A program made the position numbers and the translations under genes. The notes below the pieces were generated by a model. The model ran no database searches. It saw only the letters and a program-made list of their open reading frames with translations, and was not told where the DNA came from. This document shows positions 1 to 10,664 of a stretch of DNA of 64,000 bases, piece by piece (positions within the stretch are counted from its first letter, which is position 1; each line of letters starts with the position of its first letter). This DNA comes from Dysidea avara (Eukaryota > Porifera > Demospongiae > Dictyoceratida > Dysideidae): assembly GCF_963678975.1 (NCBI RefSeq), contig NC_089272.1:21651399-21715398 (forward strand), written 5' to 3'.

Positions 1-954
1 AAAGTTCGAACACTCACATGGCACTGCGGTGATGATTGTGCTGGTTTGGGATTTCGTTTCAAAGGAATTATAGTAAATCTGTTTTTAGCAATCTTCAGTG
101 ATAGGGTATTGTTATTGAAATGGGACAAAGTTTCACTAGAAAATACCCACCTATTACCAAACATGATAGACTGGCAGTATCATGATTATTCATTGGCTGG
201 GTCTTCTGTTAACCTTGGAACTTATATAATTAAGTATGCAAATGTGCAGGATAACTATGAGAAAAAGTGGATTAATGTCATTGCTGGAGATACAATGCAT
301 CTACAAATGTTGTACAACAGAGATAAACATTTAAATGAAATGCTGTCAGGGATTTTTTCCATTAAGAGTGACAATTATGTAAGATTAAAGAAAAAGCTTT
401 TAACCCATAGAATCCGATTGGATTTGGCTCAACTTTCATCTTTTAAATTTTTGTTCACAGTCGGTACACAAATACAATGGCTTGCAAGTGATGTTCTGAA
501 CAAGCTCAATTTACAAGAAAAACCATATGTTGCTTTACATTTAAGAACAGGAGGGTTTGATGGCAATGTTATTGAAAGTAAAAGTAGATTTGCAAACTCT
601 TTGCGTAAGTGGAAACATGCAACAGAATGTGCCATACAACAAGTTAACAACCTTATTGGACCAGATGGTGTAGTGGTTCTATTATCAGACAATAAAGAAG
701 CAAAGAAAATGTTATCAAATGAGTACCACCAAGTGAAGGTACTAGATAATCAGATAGTACATGTAGATAAGACAGCTCATCTAACTAACAGCAGCATGCT
801 TGATACATGGCAAGATGTTCTTATAATGGCAGAAGCTTCTCTTGTTGTACATGGTCATTCTTCCTTTCCAGAAGTAGCATTTGCTTTTTGTGGAATACCA
901 CTTTCTAGAACTATTTGTTATGAACATGATAAATGTCACTATTGTGATTTATAG
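1..954 (+). CDS. Fucosyltransferase-like glycosyltransferase, paralogue 1 (5' partial)
   Basis: The frame is open from the first base of the window to a TAG at 952-954, so the true start lies upstream. Position 46 is a TTG inside the frame, not a start. The protein is colinear with the complete paralogue at 9378-10664, from that protein's residue 107 to its end. It carries the same G-L-G-[FY]-R-F-K-G motif near the left edge, a Y-V-A-L-H-L-R-T-G strand, an L-L-S-D-N segment and a C-terminal H-G-H-S-S-F-P-E motif. This order (GLG-R loop, H-x-R, acidic loop, S-x-F) is reminiscent of GDP-fucose-dependent fucosyltransferase folds, so an enzyme acting in the Golgi lumen is inferred. It is about five residues shorter than its paralogue in a variable loop near 360-400. 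No frameshift or internal stop is seen in the visible part. The exact acceptor and family cannot be fixed by eye. Confidence 0.75.
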   Translation, partial: KVRTLTWHCGDDCAGLGFRFKGIIVNLFLAIFSDRVLLLKWDKVSLENTHLLPNMIDWQYHDYSLAGSSVNLGTYIIKYANVQDNYEKKWINVIAGDTMHLQMLYNRDKHLNEMLSGIFSIKSDNYVRLKKKLLTHRIRLDLAQLSSFKFLFTVGTQIQWLASDVLNKLNLQEKPYVALHLRTGGFDGNVIESKSRFANSLRKWKHATECAIQQVNNLIGPDGVVVLLSDNKEAKKMLSNEYHQVKVLDNQIVHVDKTAHLTNSSMLDTWQDVLIMAEASLVVHGHSSFPEVAFAFCGIPLSRTICYEHDKCHYCDL

Positions 955-3445
955 TTTTTACACAGTATATTCACACTTCAAGTTCTCTATAATATCTACG
1001 GTGTAGTTATACTACCCAGGAGTTTCATACAAATCTAAAAATCTACATTTTGTAAAATGGATGAAATAATTTATATTGTCTTAACTGCAGCTATCAAAAG
1101 GATTGTATATATAAAGAAGTGGCATCATTATAGACGTCATATTATACAGTAAATAGCAATAGGAATGTCTATCGTAGCTACTACACATGTATTAGTGAAA
1201 AAGCTGATAGTGGTATAAAATCACCACCTTTACAGATTTGATTCTTTTCTTTGTAGCTATTTGTACAAATATTTCAGTGAGGGGTGTAATTTTTGCAGAT
1301 TTCACTGTTCAATAAGCTGTTCATGAAATTTTCGTCCTTGAGATTAGCAATTATCAAGATCATGTGCTGAATTTTGAACCAGTAAAACTGTCAAAGTCTC
1401 AGTGGCTGTGGAGTCCTAGACTCCCACCTCTGAATGCTGCTGTTAAACTTCCCTTTCAAGCTACACAGCAAATCTGTGTGACTTATGGACACATTGATAA
1501 TAGTTTCATGTCCACCAGAAATGGCAATGCAGGCAGGCGGATTTAATTTTTAACTGGATATATAGCTGTACTAAGGCCACACCAAGTCAAACCTTAATTT
1601 CTGGTCACCCGCCTGCATGGAAAACCTGGAACCCCAGTTTATGAGGACTATTATTACTATTACAGGCACTTAAGTGCTTGTGATCCAGTTAAAACCAAGG
1701 ACACTGATTTTTAAGCACTGCAAAAGATGAGATACTCTAATAGAGCAGTCAGGGATTCTACTAGAGTCTACCTACCCTTAACTCTAATATTAGAACAGTC
1801 AGGTATAGCTATAATATGCCGCACTACTAAAACGTTTCTCATTAGTTTATATAAGTAAGTGGCATTAGCCACTATCCTAGCTAATAGCATCAGATAGACC
1901 ATAGCCTAACAATTTAAATGTGGTCCTCTAGTGATTAGTCTAGCTCTTCTAGTGGATCTAAAGTTTGACTTCCTTGTTACTGAACAGTAGTACACGGACT
2001 GGAAAGCCAGTAACATTCAGTGAGCTCAAACTTTAAGTTTTCCATGACTAAGTAACTGTGTGGTCCTAGATTGGCAAGTGGCAACCCTTAGTTAAAACAT
2101 CAACTTTCCCACTGATCACTGAAAAACACTATATAGCCTGGAGCACTCAATGACTCAAAGCTTTGACAGTTACTTTTCTCAAGGTCTACTGAATAGAAGG
2201 CTGGAAACACATAGTGGTCTAAGGCTTAGCTAATTCACATTTGAATGAATGAAGAGTTTCTGATGTGTAGCTAAATAGTTTAATTTCATTTTGAATCAAC
2301 TGAACCACTTAACTAATAAATGATACTTTCCTGACATAGCTAGCTAATGAGATATTGTTTGTTTTTATTTTTATCTGCTTTGCCAGTCAGGATTTCACTT
2401 GCAAAAGTAGCTGCATGAGCAGACCTTTCCTGTAGTGCTTATCTAGCTATGCGTTGTAGTTGTGCTCAGTTGTTTTAACACAGTGTACGTAGCTAGCCAT
2501 CAACAATTTTCCTAGTGCATTTTTTTTGCACAATCATATATAGTTGCTTATGTTGAAAGAATGTTGGTTAAGCTTGATTAATCAACATTTCTAAATTGAG
2601 CAATACAGTCATCACAGTCAGGGTATGCTATATGTAAGAGTCTATACTCCATAGTCCTGATCATCCACCCTCATCCTTTGGTTGGCTAGGGAGTGACCAC
2701 AAACTAAGGTATGACTTGGAGTGGCCTAAATAGCTCACATGAGTCAGAATTTCAGTTCATAAGTTTGTCAGTTTAGCTTTAATACTGCTAGCTTGTTGCA
2801 TAGTGGCTACCAACCAATAGCTCTTGCAGCAACAGACTTGCATGTTCATGTATTAAAAGGTTCAAAGTTTCCTTCCTTAGAAGTTAGAGACGATTATTAG
2901 TTCATCACTTTTTTGAGACTGCTAGCTATTAAATACCACAATTAATATTTCGTTGCTAGTGGCGTTGGACCACCTGGAGGTGCCCAGACCCCACCCACTG
3001 CGTTAAGAGACTACTGGAGGTGCCGCTAATAAATTCAGTAGTAAGCTACAACCATAGATCTATGCTGCAACTGAGCTTTTAAGTGTTTCCTTTCGTGGTT
3101 TCGACCCTCATTCCGTTCCGTTCCGTTCCGTGTTTAGACCCCACCCTATTTCCGGTGTTAATTACTTGTTGAACGAGATTCGAGACGATCGTGCTTAGAA
3201 TTATCTGGACGCCAGTGACAATTGCGACTGATGACTTCCTCGACTAGTAACATGAAAGCTACATTGTAAAGGTAAGCACTTTTATTGTGGTGAGTATTTG
3301 AATGAATCGTCGTTTGAATCCGTTAATGTGTGTAAATGGCCAGACACGTCAATGTCTGTTTTTCTTTTGTCTTTTACAGTTTTCCAGCACGTGCCTTTCT
3401 TTGTGCTGGGGGTGGTAGGTAAGGGCAGTCCATCAAGCCCGGGTT
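955..3445. other. Gene-free repeat-rich stretch
   Basis: No convincing coding sequence is seen. The stretch holds two units of the CTCTAATAGAG module at 1731-1803 (the first reads ACTCTAATAGAGCAGTCAGG, the second is degenerate). It also holds an imperfect inverted match between 1518-1545 (AAATGGCAATGCAGGCAGGCGG) and 1595-1622. A CpG-richer patch around 3050-3285 ends in a good splice-donor-like AAAG/GTAAGC. This could be a non-coding first exon, but nothing downstream confirms it. Confidence 0.4.
3111..3130. repeat. (TTCCG)4 microsatellite
   Basis: Four exact tandem copies of TTCCG. Confidence 0.9.
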
Positions 3446-3449
3446 AAGG

Positions 3450-4181
3450 CCACTCCAAATAAATTCTCTGTTTCCCGTCATTATTATTATTATCGTTATT
3501 TATCTAATTTGTCAAAATGACAGGGTGGCACCAAAAGGCATAGCCTGTACAAGGGTGCTTCCTTAAACACATACATTACAAAAATAACACTACAAGGACA
3601 AAGAATAACAACACAAAAGTACTCTACAAAGAAAAGAAACAATAGTTACAATAAGCAAAACACACACACAGACTAAAAAGCTATGTACAAAAAAGATGAT
3701 AAATGGAGCGACGAAAATAATTTACAGATTTAATAATGAGTGTATCAAATGATACAGTGTTCCACAAAAATACAGTATTCACAAAAAAAGAATAACGGTG
3801 ACTGTTGATAGAAGATAGTAAAGGTACAATAGACCTTGACTCAAGCATATTTGCATACGGGCGGGTGGTCCATTTCCATTATTTCATTATAAGATTGGCA
3901 GCTTTTCAAGCCATTATTAGCCTGGCACAACCATAAAAAGCTGCATAAAAGCATGCTTAAGCTTTTCATGCTGCAAAAATAGTGCAAACGTGAAGCTTGT
4001 GCCAACTCGACAGCACTGCTGACACGTGAGCTGACACTGTTTCAAGATGGCTTTTACTGAGAATCTCAGTATGCAAGAATAACCGGAAAATGATGGAAGA
4101 ATACGGAATAATGGAATATTTAGAGCTGACAGTAACTAGATGCGGGTGGTGGACGGGAAACAGAGAATTTATTTGGAGTGG
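3450..4181. mobile_element. Fold-back element with 29-bp identical inverted arms
   Basis: The bases at 3451-3479 (from CACTCCAAATAAATTC to TTTCCCGTC) are repeated exactly in reverse complement at 4152-4180. The 670 bp between them begins with a non-LTR-type 3' tail at 3481. This is either a fold-back MITE that took a LINE-tail insertion or two inverted copies of one repeat. No TSD could be read, so the class stays open. Confidence 0.5.
3481..3600 (-). mobile_element. LINE 3' end (minus strand) with ATT-rich tail
   Basis: Read on the minus strand, the sequence runs through '...CACCCTGTCATTTTG' into an A/T simple tail (ATAACGATAATAATAATAATGA), a typical non-LTR retrotransposon 3' end. A similar structure with an (AATA)n tail lies at 42068-42180. 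No open frame survives here. Confidence 0.45.
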
Positions 4182-4445
4182 TTTTAAAAAAAATGGCCAG
4201 GCTCGAGGCCAGGCTACTGGGAACAAAGTTCGTACGGTATGTGATCCACGCTTCATAGGCATTTGATGATATATCAGTAAAGCAGACAAAAATGAAGTAA
4301 TTCTGGACACCACATATACCAGGGATGCGTAATTATAATCACGTTGTTTTACGTCATCACGCAAACAGTATAATTTTCAAAAAACGGGACTGAAATTCCC
4401 AATTCCGGAAAGCAATATTCACAGTGGTGGTGGTGGTGTGGTCAC

Positions 4446-4882
4446 TAGGCCTGCTCCGATTATGCCAGCATAATTTGGGGCATAATAGGAAGCCAAAAGC
4501 ATCAGCATAATGCCAGCATATTAGGCAAAAAATTTGTGCATTGGTTATGTGAGAAGCTGAAACTCTGCCTATTTTGCATGATGCAGAATGGGATAGTGTG
4601 CAAACATGGTAAAAATCAGATTTACAGCTACGTTGGGAAGAAAAGATTAGTTGAAGATCGATATACTCTAATAGAACAGTCACCGCGTAATGAAATATCC
4701 TAATAGAACGTTCACAGATGCATTTGGTACTCTAATAGAGTAGTCAAGACACAATTTTATATGAGAATATTTGGAGCATAATGGTACACAACTGGGCATA
4801 ATTGGAGCATAATAGGGGAAATTTTGGAGCAATGCTCAAAAGCATAATAGGCAATTTCAAAAGCATAATAGGCTCAGGCCTA
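4446..4882. mobile_element. hAT-like MITE, 437 bp, perfect 8-bp TSD
   Basis: The element starts TAGGCCTG and ends CAGGCCTA. It is flanked on both sides by the same 8 bp, GTGGTCAC (4438-4445 and 4883-4890). An 8-bp TSD with TAG-type termini is characteristic of the hAT superfamily. The ends continue into GCATAAT-rich subterminal repeats, shared with the element at 19005-19451. The interior (4657-4746) has three units of the CTCTAATAGAG module, the first joined to GATCGATAT. It encodes no transposase, so it is non-autonomous. Confidence 0.85.
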
Positions 4883-7018
4883 GTGGTCACAGGAAGTGAC
4901 ATCCAATCGTCTTGCTGAATAATCATGTGTGTTGCAGCATGATAATGATGTAAAACTTGAGCGTTACTCATAAGGATTTCAATGCCGTGTAAAAGGGGTG
5001 CTGAAGACAGTGTTTTGTAGCTCAGCTTTACTTAAGTCGGTGCCATCAGTGTAAGTGATTTAACAGTTTAACACTGATCCAACAACCACTTTATCTGGAA
5101 AAAAGCCTAAATTTTCACATTGTTTGCACAATTTAGCTTGCACAATTTATGTTGTGTGAGATCCTTAAGTCTAAAAAGTGTTATTGTTAAAGATGTACAT
5201 AAATAAGCTAAAGCAATGTGCTGGAATTTGTGCATTGGTGGCCTCAACCGTGAGCTTGAGAAGGGTTGAGTACAAACACAGGTTCTGACTATGTAGTACG
5301 ATGTGCATGGATTGACTTGCAGTTAGCTAAAAGGGTAATCTTTCTTTGCGATATCAAAGTAATTTTTTTCCTGTCCAGTATACACATCACTGCTCTGTGA
5401 TGGTTTGGAAGACCTCAAAAAGTGCAGCTGTCAAATTCACAGTGGCTGCACTATGCTCCTACAATTCTAATGCAAGAACAAGTAATATAATTACTTCAAA
5501 GTAGTGCAGTTTCATTCGCAGCTTGTAGCTGAGTTTGGGTCAATGTCCATGTGATGGTATCCATAGAATGACCAGTTACTCTAAGTGGCTGGAATGGGGT
5601 CACACAGGCTGACAGCTTATGCTGCATCTGCGACCACAGTCAAACTCTAAAATCAATGGTCATGGCCACAATTTTTTAAGTCCTGGGCTAGATGGTTCCC
5701 TTGCCACTAGTGCAGATAGTATAAGTGTTGGACAAAAACTATAAAACAATTTATGTGCAATAAATAGACATACAATACCCTTCACCTCTGGTTTACTGAA
5801 TTATTGTTTTTGTAAAAATGTGCTCGTGTGTGTACCTACCTATCTATCTATTACCTATGTCTGTCTGTACACATAAGTAAGTCCTTTTAGTGGTGAAAGC
5901 CATCAGCCTATAAGAATTAAATGCTACCCCTGTATTAAACTTTAGCATAATATTTGCATTGAGGTAGTTACTTTTCACTGGTTTGAAATACAGGTGTAGT
6001 GACCCTCTACAAACTTCGTGAACTCTTCAGGCATTTAACTACTGTAGTAGGCCTCTTAGGCTACTAGGAACAGCATATCTTATCAACTTGAAAGGGGGTG
6101 TATCTCTTACATACGCGAACAAAAGTGAAGGGCAGGTTTGTGGAGAGAATTTGCAGAAAAAACAAACTATAAAACAGTTGAGGAGATACTTCTGTACATA
6201 ATTAAATGGTATGGTAGTACCGTTTAAGTAGGGATCGCCACCAAAAATTTTCACGCTGCCTAAAATACCACCTTTGAAAATCATCCTAGAGACATCTTAG
6301 GCAATGAAAATCACCTTTACGGAGTAGTACTAGTTGAGATAATGTATAATACAGCGTTAAATATAACAAAACACTTACAGGTGGCCAGAAATAAAATTTT
6401 CAAAAATTTTAGCCTCACTGCTTACCTGACCACAGTCGCAAGGCTAGAGGCCAAACAAAGCAGCGCATGGCCACCATTTTACGCCACAATAACAAACTCA
6501 CTAATGGGATGTGCCTTTTGGGGTTCCAACGAGTGTAGGCCCTCTTCGCCTTTTCTTTTTTTTATCTTCAATCAGGCTACTTGTCTTTTCTTCATCCAAC
6601 AAAACCATATTGAGGTGTTGATTTTTCGTATCAACACTTTCTTTCAGCAGCATACTTAAACGCCATAGGTTATTTCAGAGCTGAAATTTAGAAGCACTTA
6701 GTCCCTGCACTACTATAGGAGGTATACTAGCTAGATATCTGCAATTCTGCGATTGGGATCCCATTCGCAATAGGTTTGCGACCACACCCATAAATAAAGA
6801 TCTAGGTAGTGATAGAGTACAGATACCATACCTCTTATCAGTCTATCTATTTACTTAACAGTAAACAAGATGACCTCACTCCTTATTGGTCTAGATACCT
6901 GCACACCCCTCTGCTGACTTGAGATACTCTAATACATCAGTCATGCGTGGTATTCTAATGGAACAGTCACAAGTTACACTGTAGTAGCTAGCTGTGCTGC
7001 AGCAAAAAAACTAAACAA
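4883..7018. other. Gene-free stretch with scattered repeat remnants
   Basis: No exon or intact repeat boundary can be supported. Two degenerate units of the CTCTAATAGAG module lie at 6920-6972. The short open frames here have no recognisable domain and look like chance. Confidence 0.4.
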
Positions 7019-7260
7019 ACTAGTATTGTTAATTTGAAAATGAAGTAAGGATCTATACAATAAAAAGTAAGGGTGAATGATGGTACTACAGCATAGCTCG
7101 GTGGGAAAGTCCCTACTTTGGCATGGAACAAAATAATTGTTATAGCTAATGTACCAAAGTAGGGACTTTCCCACCAAGCTATGCTGTAATACCATCATTC
7201 ATCTCTTGTTTCACTACTTTTTATTGTATAGATCCTTACTTCATTTTTTTTAATACTAGT
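7019..7260. mobile_element. Fold-back MITE, about 240 bp
   Basis: The left arm (7019-7122) begins ACTAGTATT, runs through GATCTATACAATAAAAAGTA and ends GGGACTTT-type sequence. The right arm (7153-7260) is its reverse complement with few changes and ends TACTAGT. The loop is about 30 bp. A half-copy of the same family is at 52495-52610. No protein is encoded. No unequivocal TSD is readable. Confidence 0.75.
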
Positions 7261-9069
7261 AATATAATTTTGCCCAAAGCAGTTTGTTCACGTAATTAAA
7301 ATAATTCACCAACTACAAATACAAAATTACAATAACTTTATTTTGATAATTCAGAATCTGTATGCATAATTGTGACTGAGTTTTGGAAAAACATTCCAAA
7401 TTGCACATTAGAGGTTTCGAGATAAATGGTTTAAGTCAGTATAACTTGCCAAGGATAGCAAGCACGTGTATGAAATTTACACAAATCTATTTCCTTTCAG
7501 ACCACTTCCAGTACTTGTAGTTGCTTGTAGAGTTTCCCACTAAACAAGATAAAAAATCTGAGCAGTTGTAGTATCACGAGTGCTCACAAAGGGGAGAAGG
7601 GTGGCGGGATGGGCATGAAATAGACTTCAAAATGGAGGCAGACCATGATTGAAGTCCAGACACGAGATTACAGGGTTGTGCTGCCTTCTTAGTGGCTGAA
7701 GTTGTTTGGCAAACATCATCAGGCCATCCACCAGTAAACCACTGATTCTTGCCAACCCAGGTTCTTCTCAAGGCCAGACACTGCCATTCAAACTCTCCAG
7801 AAAAGACATCTGTTAAAACTAGCCTCGAGTAGTTTGAGTAGCACTGAGGGTCAAAACTAGTAGTACAATAGTGTAGCTATCCACTAGTGGTGTTAGTTTG
7901 ATGTGTGATTTGGATCGGTTCTGTAAAATCTGGTCACAATTATTAAAATATACAAACTTGAAAGAGTATCATGTACATATTACAATCAAATGATTGTTCT
8001 TAATTAAGTAGTGATGTTCCAGTCTGTCTTTAAAAATGTTAATGTTGGGTGATAAAGTAATATCTGTTGGCAAAGCACTCCAGAGTGTGTGATAGTCAAA
8101 GGGAAGTATGATAGTTTATACGCTTGTATTGTAGCTGATGGTACATTAAAATGATGAGTATGAAAGATTTTGTACATTTACTGATAAAATCAGAAATATT
8201 TAAAGTATTTAACATCTGCATCATCTTTTCTTCTCCCTGTGGTAAAGAAAAAAACATAGGTAATAACGACAATTCAGGTGAATTTGGTGCCAAGACCAAG
8301 CTACACCAAACTCACCTGAATTATTAAAATTTTTACCATTAACCTACCATCACAGCCATTTCTTGGCCGCCACCTTGGATTTCACATCTTTTTTCACAAT
8401 AACCTTTTTTGGATTAGATATATATATATATGACCAGGTGTTCAAAGGCGCCACTCAGGGTTTAACTCACATACTCACCAAGCAATGTGTAGATACATAT
8501 TACCCTGGTATTATCATGGAAGTGTGGTTTGCTCATGGCTTTGATGCCCAACCAGTTCAAAGATACGAAACACTTTGACTTGTTTTATTGAGCGACACAG
8601 AACATTTTATTGTGGATTTTAGTTTATGCATTAGGCTACGTTCAGTGTAGTTGCTAAGCTAGACAGTAGCTAAATTACATGATCTGTAAAGCAATCATCT
8701 GGGCAATGCATGCATGCATATTTCTACCCACTATGCGGTGGCGTGTCAGCCATTAAGCAGACCACGAAACAAGAAGAATATGACAACCAGGTGAGTATAA
8801 CTTATAGTCCTAAGTACTTTACGTAGGGTATTAACTTACTTACTGCCACAATAGCGAAGGTTTAATTAATGTAGTATTAAAAACTTTACACCCCAAAAAT
8901 CATTCCCACAATCAAAAGTTCCTGGCATGTGTTGAAACATAATGACGTAGGAATAACATTCTGAGAGCTATTTTCCCACGTAATTGAAACATCATATGCA
9001 ACAAATGGGTGAGTGATCTGTAGTTCTTTCATCTATCAGGTGAGTGTGCCTTGAGTGATATATATCACT
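7261..9069. other. Repeat-rich stretch upstream of paralogue 2
   Basis: 7574-7800 on the minus strand is open for about 65 codons with a Trp-rich sequence but matches nothing I recognise. 8335-8412 is a fragment of the TA-flanked MITE family (CCATTTCTTGGCC..ACC..GATTTCAC) seen complete at 36380-36599. 8720-8790 ends in a strong splice donor (ACCAG/GTGAGT) and may be a 5' untranslated exon of the gene at 9378. Confidence 0.35.
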
Positions 9070-9177
9070 TATACCACCACTGTGTCAGGATTTTGCTGAT
9101 ATATATACCCTTACCCCTCATGTGGCCCTCGAAGTTCGGGTGTATATATCAGCAGAATCCCTCACAGCCATGGTATA
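9070..9177. mobile_element. Short palindromic MITE-like repeat
   Basis: The two ends, TATACCACCACTGTG and its imperfect reverse complement (CACAGCCATGGTATA), enclose arms of about 40 bp meeting at a 20-bp loop. Inner arm pieces GCTGATATATATACCC and GGGTGTATATATCAGC pair well. It sits 200 bp upstream of the paralogue 2 start codon, so it may lie in its promoter or first intron. Confidence 0.6.
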
Positions 9178-9377
9178 ACTATTACATATATTGTTAGAGT
9201 GTATTCTATGATTGTGGGTAATTGAATGGAACTCTGTATATAAATCTGTTTTTTACTCTAGGAACAAAGATATTAAGACAACTGAAGATTGCTTAATCGC
9301 TGATTCAGTTAGAAATTGTACTGTGTATGGAACTAGTCTTATGTAAGTCATTATCCCTTCATCTTCTAGAGGTATAA

Positions 9378-10664
9378 ATGCTGAATGGAAGAGCAATATT
9401 TGTTTTACTGGTTACAATTTCACTGATAATAATAGTACTCTTCTGTATTTATATTGAGAATGATCCTTCAATATTGAGTGAAATAAATCTTGATACTATC
9501 AGAGAACATCAAAATTTATCAATGTCTCACTGGCTGACTAGTTCAAATGGCATGCGCTGCCAGTGGTCATCAGACAATTCAACAAAGTATTCTGAAATGG
9601 AACTACAACGGTTGCAAATAATATGGAATTTGATGGATATTTATAAAGATTTTCATAGAGCAGGCATTGAGAAGTTGCATAATGGAAATAGTAGAAACGT
9701 TCGAACACTCACATGGCACTGCAGAGATGAATGTGGTGGTTTGGGATATCGTTTCAAAGGAATTATAGTAAATCTCTTGTTAGCAATCTTCAGTGATAGG
9801 GTATTGTTATTGAAATGGGACAAAATTTCACTGGAAAATACCCACCTATCACCAAACATGATAGACTGGCAGTATCATGATTATTCATTGACTGGGTCTT
9901 CTGTTGACCTTGGAACCTTTAACGTTAAAGCTGCAAATAGAAAAATAAACTATATGAAAAACTGGATTAGTATCATTGCTGGAGATATAATACATTTACA
10001 AATGTTATACAACAGAGATAAATATTTAGATGAGATGTTGTCGGGGATTTATTCCATTAAGAAGGATGTTAATGTTAAGAATGATGTTAATGAAAGACTA
10101 AAGCAAATGATTTTAGCCCATAAAATCCGATTAGATTTAGCTCAACTTGCATCTTTTAAATTTTTGTTTACAGTTGGTATACAAATACAACAGCTTGCAA
10201 GTGATGTTCTGAACAAGCTCAATTTACAAGAAAAACCATATGTTGCTTTACATTTAAGAACAGGAGAGTTTGATGGTAATGTTATTGAAACTAAAGGTCG
10301 ATTTTCAAACTCTTTGGATAAATGGAAACATGCAACAGAATGTGCCATACAACAAGCTAACAATCTTATTGGACCAGATGGTGTAGTGGTTCTATTATCA
10401 GACAATAAAGAAGCAAAGAAAATGTTATCAAATGAGTACCACCAAGTGAAGGTACTAGATAATCAGATAGTACATGTAGATAAGACAGCTCATCTAACTA
10501 ACAGCAGCATGCTTGATACATGGCAAGATGTTCTTATAATGGCAGAAGCTTCTCTTGTAATACATGGTCATTCTTCATTTCCTGAACTAGCATTTGCTTT
10601 TTGTGGAATAACAATTCCCAAAACTATTTGTTATCGGTATGGTATATGTGACTATTGCATGTAG
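9378..10664 (+). CDS. Fucosyltransferase-like type II membrane glycosyltransferase, paralogue 2
   Basis: A single uninterrupted frame of 428 codons. Residues 7-26 form one hydrophobic segment right after a short N-terminus, giving the cytosol-in, lumen-out topology of Golgi glycosyltransferases. This supports the ATG at 9378 as start. A stem follows (about 27-105), then C-R-D-E-C-G-G-L-G-Y-R-F-K-G (115-128), V-A-L-H-L-R-T-G (289-296), L-L-S-D-N (339-343) and H-G-H-S-S-F-P-E (396-403). The final residues (C-Y-R-Y-G-I-C-D-Y-C-M) are Cys-rich. The GLG-R loop with a later H-x-R and S-x-F is the pattern of fucosyltransferase-type GT-B enzymes. Transfer of fucose from GDP-fucose to a glycan or protein is inferred, not shown. 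A possible 27-bp 5' intron (GTAAGT..CTTCTAG, about 9342-9368) precedes the ATG but would be unusually short. It is a tandem duplicate of 1-954. Confidence 0.8.
   Translation: MLNGRAIFVLLVTISLIIIVLFCIYIENDPSILSEINLDTIREHQNLSMSHWLTSSNGMRCQWSSDNSTKYSEMELQRLQIIWNLMDIYKDFHRAGIEKLHNGNSRNVRTLTWHCRDECGGLGYRFKGIIVNLLLAIFSDRVLLLKWDKISLENTHLSPNMIDWQYHDYSLTGSSVDLGTFNVKAANRKINYMKNWISIIAGDIIHLQMLYNRDKYLDEMLSGIYSIKKDVNVKNDVNERLKQMILAHKIRLDLAQLASFKFLFTVGIQIQQLASDVLNKLNLQEKPYVALHLRTGEFDGNVIETKGRFSNSLDKWKHATECAIQQANNLIGPDGVVVLLSDNKEAKKMLSNEYHQVKVLDNQIVHVDKTAHLTNSSMLDTWQDVLIMAEASLVIHGHSSFPELAFAFCGITIPKTICYRYGICDYCM

Noticed and set aside
3050-3285. CpG-richer patch with splice donor as a host first exon
   Set aside because: No open frame and no downstream exon in phase; it borders a fold-back element and may be part of it.
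7574-7800. Trp-rich minus-strand frame of about 65 codons
   Set aside because: No domain, no clear splice context, and similar wording at 43262-43300 suggests repeat origin.
9342-9368. 27-bp intron just before the paralogue 2 start codon
   Set aside because: GTAAGT and CTTCTAG are good sites, but 27 bp is below the size of the other introns here; left as a remark only.
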